DNA from: Methanobacteriota archaeon
GTDB lineage: Archaea; Methanobacteriota; Methanobacteria; Methanobacteriales; Methanobacteriaceae
Reading direction: 5' to 3'
NCBI GenBank assembly: GCA_029556335.1
Contig: JAKQFA010000046.1
Location: forward strand, 1-64,000
Length of the DNA: 64,000 bases
Part shown: positions 53,463 to 64,000 of the stretch, piece after piece
Layout: the number at the start of each line of letters is the position of its first letter
Position numbering within the stretch: position 1 is the first letter of the stretch
Position numbers and translations under genes: made by a program
Notes under the pieces: model-generated
Seen by the model: the letters and a program-made list of their open reading frames with translations, nothing else
Databases searched by the model: none
Told to the model about the DNA's origin: nothing

Positions 53463-54278
53463 ATGAAATTGAAACATGGCCTGGGATTAGTACTAATCTT
53501 AATAATTGCCACCGCCGTTTACAGCACCATCATTACCGAGAAGCAGTACGAACGAATTGATGTGGCTGGTTCTACTTCTGTACAGCCCGTGGCTGAAGCA
53601 CTGGCCCAGGAGTATATGAAAGCCCATCCCAGAGTTAAGATCACTGTCCAGGGGGGAGGATCTGGACTGGGTATTCGCAGTGTTTCACAAGATATAGTTG
53701 CCATTGGAACTAGTTCCATGGAATTAAATGATAACGAGGGTGGAAAGCTGAAGGAATATGTTATTGGAAAGGAAGGGATTGTGGTGGCTGTCAACCTAAA
53801 AAATCCTGTGGACGTCATTAGCAAAGATGATTTGAGGGCTATTTTCACTGGAAATATAAGTAACTGGAAGGAATTAGGGGGTCCGGATGCTCCCATAAAT
53901 GTGGTAGTTCGAGAAGATGGCTCTGGAACCAGGAAAACATTCGATGATCTGGTATTGAAAAAAACTGACAAGGTTAAAAGTGATGCCATTGTCCAGATTT
54001 CCACGGAGTCCATTAAACTGGTTGTGGAACAGGACCCCAATGCCATTGGCTATATTTCACTGGCCCATATGAGCCCCAACGTTAAGGCCGTGAAAGTGGA
54101 TGGAGTGTATCCATCCATGGAAACCATTCTTGGTGGCACCTATGAATTACATAGGCCATTCCTCTTTTTAACCAAAGGAGAGGCTAAGGGGGCGGTAAAG
54201 GAGTTTCTTGAGTGGTGTTTAAGTCCGGATGGCCAGAAAATTGTGGAAAATGAAAAAATAGTCCCTGTAGCGTCTTAA
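53463..54278 (+). CDS. pstS: Phosphate ABC transporter substrate-binding protein PstS
   Basis: A 271-residue exported protein. One N-terminal helix ([19 protein letters not shown]) anchors or exports it. The phosphate-binding loops are typical: [15 protein letters not shown] near 38, [14 protein letters not shown] near 62 and [15 protein letters not shown] near 160. It hands phosphate to PstC-PstA. GGTGATTTCGCA precedes the ATG. First gene of pstSCAB-phoU. Confidence 0.95.
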   Translation: MKLKHGLGLVLILIIATAVYSTIITEKQYERIDVAGSTSVQPVAEALAQEYMKAHPRVKITVQGGGSGLGIRSVSQDIVAIGTSSMELNDNEGGKLKEYVIGKEGIVVAVNLKNPVDVISKDDLRAIFTGNISNWKELGGPDAPINVVVREDGSGTRKTFDDLVLKKTDKVKSDAIVQISTESIKLVVEQDPNAIGYISLAHMSPNVKAVKVDGVYPSMETILGGTYELHRPFLFLTKGEAKGAVKEFLEWCLSPDGQKIVENEKIVPVAS

Positions 54279-54323
54279 ATTACACGATATATTCTATCTG
54301 AACATGAAATAGAGGTTATCAAA

Positions 54324-55199
54324 ATGTCTCGATGGAATGAAGAGTTTTTCATTGAAAAAGGACTTCTCTTAACAGCGGTATCATCAATTATCATCATAAC
54401 CCTCATCATTGTATTCATCTTCAAGGAAGGTCTACCTGCAATCCAAAGCTATGGATTTATAAATTTCATATTCGGAATGGATTGGGCACCATCCAGTGGA
54501 CAATATGGGGTGTTCCCCATGATCATAGGTTCATTGGGCATAACTGCACTTTCTTTGTTAATGGCTGTCCCCCTGGGGATACTGTGTGCCATATTTTTGG
54601 CAGAAGTGGCACCAGCCAGGATGAGGAAAATATTAAATCCCACCATCCAGACTCTGGCTGGAATTCCATCGGTTGTTTACGGATTCTTCGGATTGATCCT
54701 GCTGGTGCCCTTCATGAGGATCCACTTCGGGGGGACTGGTTTTAGCATGTTCACCGCATCCATCATACTAACCATCATGATCCTGCCCATAATTGTCAGC
54801 GTATCTGAAGACGCCATTAGATCTATTCCCCAGGAATATAAAGAAGCTTCGTTGGCACTGGGAGCCACTCACTGGCAGACCATCAAAAATGTCATTTTCC
54901 CAGCTGCCATACCCGGAGTGATAACCTCAGTAATTCTGGGGATGGGACGCGCAATTGGTGAAACACTGGCCATAATTATGGTGGCGGGTAACGTGGTACA
55001 GATACCAGGTTCCATAATGGACCCGGTAAGGGCATTGACCTCTAATATTGCCATTGAGATGGGTTATGCCACGGGTATACACTACAACGCCCTGTTTGCC
55101 ACAGGCATCGTGCTCATATTTATGATCATCATACTCCTAGTCCTGGCCAACTACCTGCACTACAAGAAGAAAGTAACTGTTGGAGGAGGATACCTATGA
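54324..55199 (+). CDS. pstC: Phosphate ABC transporter permease PstC
   Basis: A 291-residue permease with six helices and the ABC coupling motif [28 protein letters not shown] (around residues 172-200). It forms the membrane channel with PstA. Starts 45 bases after pstS behind AGAGGTTATCAAA. Confidence 0.95.
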   Translation: MSRWNEEFFIEKGLLLTAVSSIIIITLIIVFIFKEGLPAIQSYGFINFIFGMDWAPSSGQYGVFPMIIGSLGITALSLLMAVPLGILCAIFLAEVAPARMRKILNPTIQTLAGIPSVVYGFFGLILLVPFMRIHFGGTGFSMFTASIILTIMILPIIVSVSEDAIRSIPQEYKEASLALGATHWQTIKNVIFPAAIPGVITSVILGMGRAIGETLAIIMVAGNVVQIPGSIMDPVRALTSNIAIEMGYATGIHYNALFATGIVLIFMIIILLVLANYLHYKKKVTVGGGYL

Positions 55200-55244
55200 T
55201 GGCAACTACGAGGTTCTGGAGAAACAAAGGTGGGGGATTGTAGA

Positions 55245-56093
55245 TTGCACAGAATCATACCTCCTAAAATAGCCCAGAAGATAATGGACCTAATATTCTG
55301 GGCTTCAGGGATCATCACCCTGCTGATTTTGCTGATGGTCATTGGTTACGTGTTTTACAAGGGCCTGCCAGTAATTAACTTGGAATTTCTATTCACAGAT
55401 CCCATGGACTCTGGTAAGGCTGGTGGAATATTTCCCATGATTGTTTCCAGTTTATATGTGACTTTCATCGCAGTTTTAGTGTCAGCCCCGATAGGAGTGG
55501 GTGCAGCATTATATTTAGCAGAGTATGCAGGAGAAAATAGGACGGTCAGGTTGATCCGCTTCGGAGCCGAAACCCTGTCATCCATTCCTTCCATAATATT
55601 TGGGTTGTTTGGTTTAGCATTCTTCGTGATCTATCTTCGAATGGGATGGAGCGTTCTATCTGGAGGATTAACATTGGCACTGATGGCTTTACCCACCATT
55701 CTGGCGGCCTCGGAGGTTTCCATAGAATCCATCAATAAATCCTATGCCCAGGGTAGCCTGGCACTGGGAGCAACCAAGTGGCAGACAGTATCTAAAGTGG
55801 TTATACCAGCCGCGTTACCAGGAATAACAACTGGAATCATTCTGGGAATGGCAAGGGCCATAGCCGAAGCCGCTGCCATATTGTATACCGTGGGTGCAGC
55901 ACTAATAACTCCCATATCCCTGCTTGATCCGGCACGACCCTTACCACTGCACCTCTACATCCTGGCCACCGAGGGGATATCCCTGGATAATGCCTGGGGC
56001 ACCGCAGCTGTGTTGGTGATTTTGATCCTCATAATTACCGTGACCACCAATACCCTGGTGGATCGTTACCGAAAACAGATGATGGGGCGATAA
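55245..56093 (+). CDS. pstA: Phosphate ABC transporter permease PstA
   Basis: A permease of about 282 residues with six helices and the coupling motif [20 protein letters not shown]. The N-terminus is uncertain: TTG at 55245 ([19 protein letters not shown]) is well spaced after AAAGGTGGGGGATTG, while a GTG at 55230 would overlap that site. A 15-residue frame ([15 protein letters not shown]) begins on the pstC stop and ends just before the TTG, so ribosomes could be handed over through it. Confidence 0.92.
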   Translation: MHRIIPPKIAQKIMDLIFWASGIITLLILLMVIGYVFYKGLPVINLEFLFTDPMDSGKAGGIFPMIVSSLYVTFIAVLVSAPIGVGAALYLAEYAGENRTVRLIRFGAETLSSIPSIIFGLFGLAFFVIYLRMGWSVLSGGLTLALMALPTILAASEVSIESINKSYAQGSLALGATKWQTVSKVVIPAALPGITTGIILGMARAIAEAAAILYTVGAALITPISLLDPARPLPLHLYILATEGISLDNAWGTAAVLVILILIITVTTNTLVDRYRKQMMGR

Positions 56094-56097
56094 GAAA

Positions 56098-56853
56098 ATG
56101 GAATATATAATAGAAGCAGAAAATCTCAACGTTTACTTCGATGAATTACACATCCTAAAAGGCGTAAGTCTGAAAATTCCTAAAAATACAGTAACAGCCC
56201 TTATAGGTCCCTCTGGTTGTGGGAAGTCCACCTTCATTCGCACCCTGAACCGGATGAATGATCTCATCAGCACCTTCCGTATGGATGGAACCGTGCTTTT
56301 AGATGGAGAAGATATCTACAATCCCAAAGTAGACGTGGTGGATCTGCGCAAGAGGGTGGGTATGGTTTTCCAGAAGCCCAACCCATTCCCTAAATCCATA
56401 TTTGATAACGTTGCATATGGCTTGAGGGTGCACGGAATTAATGATAAGGATATTTTGGAGCATAAGGTGGAAGAAGCACTTAAAGGAGCAGCCCTGTGGG
56501 ATGAGGTGGAAAACATACTAGATAAATCGGCGATGGGGCTATCAGGAGGACAACAGCAACGTCTGTGCATTGCCCGAACCATCGCTGTGGAACCAGAGGT
56601 TATACTCATGGATGAGCCTTGTTCCGCCCTGGATCCCATATCCACCACCAAGATCGAGGATCTGATACACAAGCTGAAGAAGGATTACACCATCATCATC
56701 GTCACCCACAATATGCAACAAGCCACCCGGGTTTCTAAATACGCAGCCTTCTTCCTGCACGGGGAAATAGTGGAGAATGGACGCACTGAACAAATATTCC
56801 TGGAACCATGTGATCAGCGTACCGAAGATTATATCACAGGCCGATTTGGTTGA
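56098..56853 (+). CDS. pstB: Phosphate ABC transporter ATPase PstB
   Basis: A 251-residue ABC ATPase. Walker A is [19 protein letters not shown], the Q-loop [12 protein letters not shown], the signature [13 protein letters not shown] and Walker [15 protein letters not shown]; these are diagnostic of PstB. It follows pstA by 4 bases. Confidence 0.97.
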   Translation: MEYIIEAENLNVYFDELHILKGVSLKIPKNTVTALIGPSGCGKSTFIRTLNRMNDLISTFRMDGTVLLDGEDIYNPKVDVVDLRKRVGMVFQKPNPFPKSIFDNVAYGLRVHGINDKDILEHKVEEALKGAALWDEVENILDKSAMGLSGGQQQRLCIARTIAVEPEVILMDEPCSALDPISTTKIEDLIHKLKKDYTIIIVTHNMQQATRVSKYAAFFLHGEIVENGRTEQIFLEPCDQRTEDYITGRFG

Positions 56854-56881
56854 CTAAATTTAATTCAAGTGGGGTTATAAA

Positions 56882-57541
56882 ATGGAGAAAAGACATCCGA
56901 GAATATTGTTTCGAAGGAGATTAAAGGAATTAAGGGAAGATGTAGAGCAGATGGGTAAAAAAACCATGCAGGCCTATCGAGATTCCATTAAAGTACTGTT
57001 TAATTATGATGAGGAGAAGGTTAAGAGCGTGATTGAGACTGCGCAAAAGATCGATGAAATGAACTACAACCTTGAACACAAGACCCTGAGTATCATCGTC
57101 GCTGAACAGCCGGTGGCTGGGGATCTGAGATTCATTGAAGCCTGTATCAAGATCGGAAGCCATTTGAAGAGAATTGGCTACCTGGCCAGTAACATCACAG
57201 AGGTGGCCAAGCAGATCAAGGATCAGGAGGTTCCTGAAAAACCCATGGACGATATTGTGCACATGGCCGATATTGTGGAGAACATGGTGAGCAAGAGCCT
57301 CACCACCTTCCTGGGACAGAACATGGACACCGCCCGTGAACTGAGAAGGGATGATGATAAGGTTGATGATCTATTTGACCGGGCCATGAGCGATGTTACT
57401 AAGTGCATGATTGATGACCCGGAAACCATCTCTTACCTGGTTTATCTACTGTTCTTAGCCCGTATACTGGAAAGAATAGCTGACCGGGCGGAGAACATTG
57501 GAGACCGCACCATCTTCATGATTACATGTAAAAAACCATAG
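56882..57541 (+). CDS. phoU: Phosphate transport regulator PhoU
   Basis: A 219-residue two-repeat PhoU protein with metal-site helices [12 protein letters not shown] and [16 protein letters not shown]. It is the stand-alone form that closes the pst operon and restrains PstB and phosphate signalling. It starts 28 bases after pstB behind GTGGGGTTATAAA. T-runs follow. Confidence 0.95.
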   Translation: MEKRHPRILFRRRLKELREDVEQMGKKTMQAYRDSIKVLFNYDEEKVKSVIETAQKIDEMNYNLEHKTLSIIVAEQPVAGDLRFIEACIKIGSHLKRIGYLASNITEVAKQIKDQEVPEKPMDDIVHMADIVENMVSKSLTTFLGQNMDTARELRRDDDKVDDLFDRAMSDVTKCMIDDPETISYLVYLLFLARILERIADRAENIGDRTIFMITCKKP

Positions 57542-57549
57542 GAAAGATA

Positions 57550-57576
57550 TTTTTTTCTATCTCTATCTTTTTTTTT
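57550..57576. terminator. Oligo-T runs between convergent phoU and fumarase genes
   Basis: T-runs at 57550-57556 and 57568-57576 follow the phoU stop, and A-runs just beyond give T-runs on the other strand for the leftward por/fum transcript. Confidence 0.55.
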
Positions 57577-57634
57577 GATAAAAAAAAGGACAGATCCAAC
57601 ACTTTTTCTAAGTCACTGGAAAAAAATCTCACTA

Positions 57635-58471
57635 CTATTTTAACCGACCAGTGGACTTCCTGGCGGCCCAACACTGAATACAGACCCCGATGGGCAGTCC
57701 AGCTGTGTGTGTATCAGCGGCGAGTATTTTAACATCCAGGGCGGTGGTTTTCCCACCCAGGCCCATGGGTCCGATCCCAGTGGAGTTTACCTGGTTTAAA
57801 ATCTCTTCTTCCAACTGGGCCAGCTTTTCATCCGGGTTTCTAACCCCCACCTCGCCCAGAAGTGCCTTTTTGGCCATTTTAAGGGCCAGGTCAGAGGATC
57901 CTCCTACACCAACACCGATGATGATGGGTGGACAGGGCTTGCCCCCAGCAACCAGCACAGTATCCAGGACAAAATTTTTAACCCCCTCTACTCCTTCACC
58001 AGGAAGGGCCATTTTAAGGGCGTTGTTATTTTCGGAGCCAAAACCCTTGGGGAACACCGTTATCTCCAGATAGTCTCCTTCTACTAACTCCACATCTATC
58101 TGGGGGATTAACTGGCCGGTGTTGGTCCCGGTATTTTTACGGGTGAAGGGGTCCACCACGTTGGGACGGAGGGGCACTTCCCTGGTGGCACGCTCTACTC
58201 CTCTACGGATCCCCTGGTAGAGGTTCTCCACCTGCACTTTTCCCAGTTTCACGAAGATAATAGGCAAGCCAGTGTCCTGACAGAGCGGAACCCCCATATC
58301 CTCAGCGGCTTCAATGTTATCCAGAACCGCCCCCAGGTTAAGACGGGCAACCTCTTCTGTTTCATCATGGTAGGCATCTTTAAGGGCCTTTTTCACATCT
58401 GAAGGGAGATAAATAACTGCTTTTTTAAAGAGGCGGCATACCTCCTCTTCCACTCTCTCCTGGCTTATCAT
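57635..58471 (-). CDS. Fumarate hydratase class I, alpha subunit
   Basis: A 278-residue iron-sulfur hydro-lyase subunit (fumarate to malate, or the reverse, in the incomplete reductive TCA route of methanogens). Cluster cysteines are visible at [19 protein letters not shown] and [10 protein letters not shown]. The beta subunit is not in this window, so the two-subunit enzyme is split, as in other Methanobacteriales. It is the last gene of the leftward por run, 28 bases after the ferredoxin gene, so may be co-transcribed with pyruvate synthase. Confidence 0.93.
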   Translation of the reverse strand: MISQERVEEEVCRLFKKAVIYLPSDVKKALKDAYHDETEEVARLNLGAVLDNIEAAEDMGVPLCQDTGLPIIFVKLGKVQVENLYQGIRRGVERATREVPLRPNVVDPFTRKNTGTNTGQLIPQIDVELVEGDYLEITVFPKGFGSENNNALKMALPGEGVEGVKNFVLDTVLVAGGKPCPPIIIGVGVGGSSDLALKMAKKALLGEVGVRNPDEKLAQLEEEILNQVNSTGIGPMGLGGKTTALDVKILAADTHTAGLPIGVCIQCWAARKSTGRLK

Positions 58472-58498
58472 AAAAATCAGGTAAAATCTAGGAGATGA

Positions 58499-58930
58499 TC
58501 AGTATTTCATGATCATCTTAACTTTTTCCAGTTCCCTGGCCACGCGATCTCTTTTCTCGGCGAGGATATCCTCAGAGCTTACTTTAAGGGCTTTGGTGGG
58601 ACATATTGACACGCAGAGTGGTACCTCCTCTCCCTGGCACAGGTCACATTTGGTGGCGATTCCATACTCATTGAGTTGGATAGCTCCCACTGGACAGAAA
58701 TCACGACACAAACCACATCCTATGCAATCATCTTCATGGATGATGATGGCCCCGTCCACGTCTTCTATAGCCCCTTCCGGACAGACTGCCAGGCAAGGAG
58801 CCCGGTCCTCGGCACAGTGCAAGCAGAATAAGGGAACTCCACTCACCACTCTTATGGCATTTTTGGGACATATGCGTTCACATTTACCGCATTCATCACA
58901 TAGCTCCGGCTTGGAAATCAGTTCCTTCAT
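58499..58930 (-). CDS. porF: Pyruvate synthase-associated ferredoxin PorF
   Basis: A 143-residue polyferredoxin with four cluster motifs ([57 protein letters not shown]). It lies 2 bases after porE and matches the sixth gene of the Methanothermobacter por operon. Probable electron carrier for the pyruvate synthase. Confidence 0.9.
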   Translation of the reverse strand: MKELISKPELCDECGKCERICPKNAIRVVSGVPLFCLHCAEDRAPCLAVCPEGAIEDVDGAIIIHEDDCIGCGLCRDFCPVGAIQLNEYGIATKCDLCQGEEVPLCVSICPTKALKVSSEDILAEKRDRVARELEKVKMIMKY

Positions 58931-58932
58931 AT

Positions 58933-59436
58933 TCAGGCCTCCTTGTCCAGGGCTTTCTTGGCCCGGCTGTTGGCAGTGACAATATGGATCAACTCCGAAC
59001 CTCGCCGGGTCTTCTTCTTCATACTGGAGATCTTCTTAATATGTTCCAACTGGCGCTGGGCCTGTAACTGGTCCGTGTCTACCTTAGCAATTGCTCGCTG
59101 GGAACAGGCCTTGATACAGGCCGGAGTATCTCGATCGGGACATTGATGGCACTTATGGGCTTTTCGCTCGTGGATGGTCACTGCTCCGAAGGGACATACC
59201 ATCAGGCAGAGACCGCAACCTATGCATCGTTCTTCATCTATCCCTCCCTCACTAATGGCCTCGGTGGGGCAGATGAGTTCGCAGGGAGCATCTTCACATT
59301 GCTGGCAGATGATGGGATAGTACGATCCTTCCACTTCCCGAACCAGAATTCTGGAGGTGCCATAAATCTGGGCACAGGCATCCTGACAGTCCAGGCAGCC
59401 ATCACAGAGTTCAGGTTGGATGATTATTTTTTCCAA
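58933..59436 (-). CDS. porE: Pyruvate synthase-associated ferredoxin PorE
   Basis: A 167-residue polyferredoxin related to PorF, with motifs [38 protein letters not shown] and [16 protein letters not shown]. The last 45 residues are basic and lack cysteine. It follows porB by 11 bases. Electron transfer partner of PorABCD by family and position. Confidence 0.9.
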   Translation of the reverse strand: MEKIIIQPELCDGCLDCQDACAQIYGTSRILVREVEGSYYPIICQQCEDAPCELICPTEAISEGGIDEERCIGCGLCLMVCPFGAVTIHERKAHKCHQCPDRDTPACIKACSQRAIAKVDTDQLQAQRQLEHIKKISSMKKKTRRGSELIHIVTANSRAKKALDKEA

Positions 59437-59447
59437 GGCTGAGCCTC

Positions 59448-60311
59448 CTATATTTTTAATTCACTGCACAGGGCATTAACCTGGTTCTGGATGCGCAGGC
59501 GTTCCTGTTCACTGAGGTGTTTGAACCTTTTCTGGGCGTTGAGGTACTCGTCCACGGGTTTCCGCTGCAGGGGACGGTAGGTCACCCTGAACTCCCCATC
59601 CACTATCTCATAAAGTATCCAGGAACCTGTTTCAACAGCTAATCGGCCTAATTCTATGGTTTTTGAGGGATCATAACCCCACCCCGTGGTGCAAGGCTGG
59701 TGAAGGTGTATGTAGGCGGGTCCTTCCGTTTCCTTGGCTTTCTGCACCTTTTTCACAAAATCTTCCGGGTATGATATGGAGGCAGTGGCCACGTAGGGCA
59801 CTCCATGGGCGGCCATGATCATGGGGATGTTCTTTTTTGGTTTGTCTTCACCAAAACTCTCCTTACCATGGGGGCTGGTGGTGGTGGAGGCCCCATAAGG
59901 TGTGGCTCCACTGCGCTGCACCCCGGTGTTCATGTAGGCCTCGTTATCGTAACAGATGTAGATTATCTTGTGTCCCCTCTCCATGGCTCCTGATAGGGCC
60001 TGCAACCCAATATCTGCAGTTCCACCATCTCCAGCGAATGCAACTACTTGGGCATCTTTTCCCTGTGATTTAAGGGCTCTTTCAACACCAGATGCAACTG
60101 CCGCAGCGTTTTCAAAGGCCACATGTATCCAGGGAATCTCCCAGGCAGTTTCTGGGTAAGGGGTAGTGATAACCTCCAGACAGCCAGTGGCAGACACAGC
60201 CACGGTGTTCTTGCCAAGTGCTTTAAGGGCCAGTCTAACACCTATCGTGGCTCCGCAGCCTGCACATCCTCGATGTCCAGGGGCCAGGAATTCTTCTGTA
60301 CTGATTTCCAT
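59448..60311 (-). CDS. porB: Pyruvate synthase beta subunit PorB (thiamine diphosphate-binding)
   Basis: A 287-residue subunit. The N-terminal cysteines HRGCAGCG hold an iron-sulfur cluster with a later cysteine near the C-terminus (ALCSELK). The TPP/Mg motif runs [16 protein letters not shown] with [15 protein letters not shown]. It makes pyruvate from acetyl-CoA, CO2 and reduced ferredoxin, the step just after the CODH/ACS enzyme encoded upstream in this window. Start abuts the porA stop. Confidence 0.96.
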   Translation of the reverse strand: MEISTEEFLAPGHRGCAGCGATIGVRLALKALGKNTVAVSATGCLEVITTPYPETAWEIPWIHVAFENAAAVASGVERALKSQGKDAQVVAFAGDGGTADIGLQALSGAMERGHKIIYICYDNEAYMNTGVQRSGATPYGASTTTSPHGKESFGEDKPKKNIPMIMAAHGVPYVATASISYPEDFVKKVQKAKETEGPAYIHLHQPCTTGWGYDPSKTIELGRLAVETGSWILYEIVDGEFRVTYRPLQRKPVDEYLNAQKRFKHLSEQERLRIQNQVNALCSELKI

Positions 60312-61460
60312 TTAAACTTCCTCCTTTTTAAGTCCTATCCATTCAACCTCACGGGTGGGGTTTTTAGCTTTAGCAACAATCTCTTTGACGTATTCAGGGG
60401 TTATATCACGTCCTCCCAATCCAGCGATAAACCCATATGCATCAGCATTGGTTTTGGCCTTAATCTCGTTGTAGAGAACTCCTCCTATCCCGAAGGAGAT
60501 GTTTTTGTCCAGAACCGCAACCCGGGATGCTTTCTCCAGCACCTCCTTAATATCCTCCCAGGGGAAGGGACGATATACACGGATTTTTAGGAGCCCTACT
60601 TTTTCTCCTTCTTCTCTAAGTGAATCTATAACATCTTTAATTGTACCACATACAGATCCCATAGCTACGATAATGATTTCTGCATCATCACACCGATACT
60701 TTTCGATTAAATCATATTCTCTTCCGAATATTTCTCTAAACTCCTGGTTAGCCTGGGCCATAACCTCTTTGGACTTTTCCATGGCTAGTTCTATGTCGTA
60801 TCGTGCTTCCATGTAGTACTCTGGATCGGTGAAGGTACCGATGGACATGGGCTTTTCCGGGTCCAGGAAGGCGTACGGCTTGTAGGGTGGTAAGAATTGG
60901 TCTACCTGTTCCTGGCTGGGCACATCCAGGGGTTCCACGGTGTGGGTTAGGAAGTATCCGTCAATACAGACCATGCAGGGCAGCAAGACTTCCGGGTCCT
61001 CAGCGACGCGATAGGCTATCAACACAGCATCTAAGGCTTCCTGAGCATTTTCTGCGTATATCTGCAGCCATCCGGAGTCTCGTTCTGATATGGTGTCCTG
61101 TTGGTCATTCCAGATGCTTAAAGGGGCGGACAATGCACGGTTGGCATCCACCAGAACCACTGGACTTCTCATACCCGCGGTGGCAAAGAGTATCTCGTGC
61201 ATCAGTGCCAGTCCCTGTGAGGAGGTTGCGGTGAAAACCCTGACACCGGCACTCGATGCTCCTAGAGCAGCACTTATAGCACTGTGTTCTGATTCTACCC
61301 TGATATATTCAGTTTTTAAATCTCCATCTGCCGTGAATTTTGCGAGGTATTCGGATATGGTGGTCTGAGGGGTGATGGGGTAAACAGGCACCACATCTGG
61401 TTTCGCCATTTTCACTGCTTCGGCCACGGCCCGGTTGGAAGTCATAACTTTCAGTACCAT
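60312..61460 (-). CDS. porA: Pyruvate synthase alpha subunit PorA
   Basis: A 382-residue subunit with the conserved [16 protein letters not shown] near residue 24, [13 protein letters not shown] near 78 and a C-terminal transketolase-like part ([18 protein letters not shown]). It carries the pyrimidine-side site for TPP. It lies 2 bases after porD in the order C-D-A-B. Confidence 0.96.
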   Translation of the reverse strand: MVLKVMTSNRAVAEAVKMAKPDVVPVYPITPQTTISEYLAKFTADGDLKTEYIRVESEHSAISAALGASSAGVRVFTATSSQGLALMHEILFATAGMRSPVVLVDANRALSAPLSIWNDQQDTISERDSGWLQIYAENAQEALDAVLIAYRVAEDPEVLLPCMVCIDGYFLTHTVEPLDVPSQEQVDQFLPPYKPYAFLDPEKPMSIGTFTDPEYYMEARYDIELAMEKSKEVMAQANQEFREIFGREYDLIEKYRCDDAEIIIVAMGSVCGTIKDVIDSLREEGEKVGLLKIRVYRPFPWEDIKEVLEKASRVAVLDKNISFGIGGVLYNEIKAKTNADAYGFIAGLGGRDITPEYVKEIVAKAKNPTREVEWIGLKKEEV

Positions 61461-61462
61461 CT

Positions 61463-61705
61463 CTATCCCCTCTCCATTCTAATAGCTTCAACTGGACACT
61501 CTTCGGCGCATATTCCGCATCCTTTACAGTAATCGTAATCGATGTCGTGGTCCTGGCTTATGCATCCTTCTGGACAGAAAAGAATGCAGTTATCACAGTC
61601 TATGCATTTATCCTTATCCAGGACTGGTTTGAATGTTCTCCAGCTCCCGGTTTTGTTCTGCCGGGTGCTGCCTGGTTCTTTAACTGCTGCTCCTGTGTTT
61701 ACCAT
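61463..61705 (-). CDS. porD: Pyruvate synthase delta subunit PorD (ferredoxin type)
   Basis: An 80-residue two-cluster ferredoxin subunit: [15 protein letters not shown] and [12 protein letters not shown]. It links the TPP site to external ferredoxin. It follows porC by 18 bases. Confidence 0.95.
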   Translation of the reverse strand: MVNTGAAVKEPGSTRQNKTGSWRTFKPVLDKDKCIDCDNCILFCPEGCISQDHDIDYDYCKGCGICAEECPVEAIRMERG

Positions 61706-61723
61706 TAGATCACCTTAATAGTC

Positions 61724-62288
<565 letters not shown>

Positions 62289-62425
62289 TTAATATATATA
62301 AGTGTTGGATGAAGTTTGATATATTAAAGGGACTTATTTCATGAAAAAAAATAGTAGCAATGAATAAAAAAAATGGAAACTAAATTAACGTCTTTGATTA
62401 TACCAATACTACTAGGGGGATATTC

Positions 62426-62752
62426 ATGAGTGAATGGATAGATGTTGAAAGAGAAACTGAGAACAAGGAAAAAGATAATATTTGGGAACCAGAAACTGTT
62501 GGAGAATCTATTCAGGGTATTTACATAGAAAAAGAAGAGAATGTGGGGCAGTTCAAGAGTAAGATGTACTTCCTTAAAACCGAGGAGGGAGAGAAGAAAA
62601 TCTGGGGGTCCACTGTTCTGGATGATCTGATGGGGAAGGTTCCTCTGGGCAGTGAGGTGCGCATCATATATCAGGGCAAACAACCCTCAAAATCAGGCAG
62701 ACAACCCTGGAAGGATTACAAAGTACAGTACCGATCAGTGAAAAAAAGTTAG
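62426..62752 (+). CDS. Small protein, probably OB-fold-like, function unknown
   Basis: A 108-residue, highly charged protein. The centre alternates short beta-like stretches (SIQGIYIEKEENVG, KMYFLKTEEGEKKIWGST, GSEVRIIYQGKQP) as in small OB-fold or phage-type single-strand-binding relatives. The C-terminus is basic. AGGGGGATATTC precedes the ATG. It diverges from porC and is followed by the DHPS-like gene 80 bases on. No family is assigned. Confidence 0.65.
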   Translation: MSEWIDVERETENKEKDNIWEPETVGESIQGIYIEKEENVGQFKSKMYFLKTEEGEKKIWGSTVLDDLMGKVPLGSEVRIIYQGKQPSKSGRQPWKDYKVQYRSVKKS

Positions 62753-62832
62753 AACCAGATTAAAAAAGAGAAACTGGCTTAGTATCTAGGATAAGATAAT
62801 GGTAAAAACTGGAGTCTTCAAGGAATAAGCTT

Positions 62833-64000
62833 ATGAAAGTACTCATCATCACGGCCCAACTGGCCAGTCCCCTGGTAAAAAAGGTCACAGCACAATCAGA
62901 ACATGAAATCCATATTTTAACTGTTGAAACGCCTATAGCTGCATTTTTAACACCTCAGCGGATAGTGGCTGAGTTGAAGAAAGTTTCAGGGATAGAACTT
63001 GAGTCACTGGATATGATAATCACCCCTGGGCTTTTAAGAAAGGATGTCAGTCCAGTGGAAGAGGCCATGGCCATACCTACCTACAAGGGATCCACAGATG
63101 CAGCTGATCTGGGAGTGGTCCTGGAGATGCTGGACAAAATTGATCTGTCACCAAAAAAACCGGCAGATAAGCTTATAGAAGATGAGCTACGGCGAAGAGC
63201 ACTTAAATACATTCATGACTTTGAAAAAGACTCTGAAAATATTAAAAAACTACTAAAAAAACCTGAAAACATCATGGTGGGAAGCCTCCCTGTGGGGGAG
63301 GACTTCCCCATGAGAGTCCTGGCTGAAATTGCCAACGCCCCCCTTCTAAGCCCGGAAAACTTACTGAAAAGGGCGGAGTACTTCGTTAAATCCGGTGCTG
63401 ATCTGGTGGATCTGGGAATGCTAGCTGGAGAGGACCTGAAAAGCAGAATACCACCCATGGTAAATCTTTTAAAGGAAAAACTTGACGTTCCCATCAGTAT
63501 CGATACCCTAAACCCGGCGGAGATTGAAGTGGCAGTTGAATCAGGGGTGGATCTGGTTTTAAGCCTGGACCACGGCAACTACCAGGAACTGGTACCCCTG
63601 CTTAAAGAAAGGAAAGTACCAGCAGTACTATTACCCACTAATTACAGTCAAAACTGGGTACCCCATACCTGGGAGGAACGAGTAACTTCCCTGAATGGCC
63701 TTATAAAAAAATGTAAAGGCCTGGAAGTCATAGCTGATCCAGTGCTGGATCCAGTTAACAGTGAAAGCATCATGGACTCCTTCTTGGCCTGCCGCCAGTT
63801 GAAAAGAGAAAACCAAGTTCCCATTTTTTTCGGGGTAGGCAACGTCACCGAACTCATGGATGTGGACTCTACCGGAGCAAACACTTTACTATCAGGTATT
63901 GGAATGGAGCTGGGAGTGAGTGTACTCTTCACACCGGAAGAAAGTGGAAAAACGGTGGGTAGTGTGAAGGAACTGGCAGTATCATCTCAAATGATGTTTC
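62833..64000 (+). CDS. Dihydropteroate synthase-like protein, cut by the right edge
   Basis: ATG at 62833 follows AAGGAATAAGCTT, and the frame stays open for 389 codons to the end of the window. The N-terminal about 130 residues ([17 protein letters not shown]) form a separate alpha/beta domain. The barrel begins near residue 140 with [20 protein letters not shown], followed by [13 protein letters not shown] and [20 protein letters not shown], as in pterin-binding DHPS. This is the archaeal DHPS-related family (TIGR00284), whose role is not settled; a step in tetrahydromethanopterin synthesis has been considered. The C-terminus is missing here. Confidence 0.88.
   Translation, partial: MKVLIITAQLASPLVKKVTAQSEHEIHILTVETPIAAFLTPQRIVAELKKVSGIELESLDMIITPGLLRKDVSPVEEAMAIPTYKGSTDAADLGVVLEMLDKIDLSPKKPADKLIEDELRRRALKYIHDFEKDSENIKKLLKKPENIMVGSLPVGEDFPMRVLAEIANAPLLSPENLLKRAEYFVKSGADLVDLGMLAGEDLKSRIPPMVNLLKEKLDVPISIDTLNPAEIEVAVESGVDLVLSLDHGNYQELVPLLKERKVPAVLLPTNYSQNWVPHTWEERVTSLNGLIKKCKGLEVIADPVLDPVNSESIMDSFLACRQLKRENQVPIFFGVGNVTELMDVDSTGANTLLSGIGMELGVSVLFTPEESGKTVGSVKELAVSSQMMF

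Overview
This window reads as chromosomal DNA from a hydrogenotrophic methanogenic archaeon of the Methanobacteriales, most likely a Methanobacterium-like species. Diagnostic genes are a six-gene archaeal CODH/acetyl-CoA synthase operon, a porCDABEF pyruvate synthase operon, a YcaO protein of the McrA-thioamidation type, the methanofuran kinase MfnE, aEF-1beta, Pth2, and archaeal Shine-Dalgarno sites (GGTGATT, AGGAGG) with frequent TTG and GTG starts. No rRNA, IS element or CRISPR array was seen. Two tRNA genes (Leu-UAA, Thr-GGU) are present.

Layout. 1-7.2 kb is an AT-rich accessory island read mostly leftward: a tyrosine recombinase, an ArdC-like antirestriction protein, small unknown genes, a truncated hsdM followed by an intact hsdS, and an AbiTii-type abortive-infection protein. 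It holds at least two broken genes. 7.6-11.9 kb carries a haem catalase behind a 7-1-7 dyad operator candidate, a tRNA-binding-domain protein, and an aldehyde dehydrogenase (probably the lactaldehyde dehydrogenase of F420 synthesis). 12-25 kb is mostly core genes: a class III-signal pilin plus TadC-like protein, peptidases, a HIT protein, YcaO, pth2, mfnE, a zinc ribbon, EF-1beta, a TctA-like permease, a methyltransferase, and the pilus ATPase plus second TadC-like gene.

25.2-47.7 kb is the most interesting part: two CbiM-type cobalt/nickel uptake proteins, CbiN, CbiQ, three secreted membrane-anchored proteins (one with twin FmdE-like domains, one a 1551-residue extracellular CobN-like protein), a DUF2162 membrane protein, an ExbB/TolQ channel protein with its DUF2149 partner, a winged-helix protein, and then the cdhABC-cooC-cdhDE-ferredoxin operon. 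Four promoters here share a repeated GTATTAC/GTAATAA element with fixed spacing (sites about 31-33 bp apart, and in three of them a further site 24 bp on, flanking the TATA box). This suggests one metal- or corrinoid-responsive regulon linking metal uptake, an energised extracytoplasmic chelatase-like system, and the nickel- and corrinoid-dependent CODH/ACS enzyme.

47.8-64 kb holds a HEAT-repeat protein, a geranylgeranyl-reductase-like flavoprotein with its ferredoxin, the tRNAs, a complete phosphate uptake cluster (HTH-PhoU fusion, pstSCAB, phoU), fumarase alpha, porCDABEF, a small unknown protein, and a dihydropteroate-synthase-like gene cut by the right edge.
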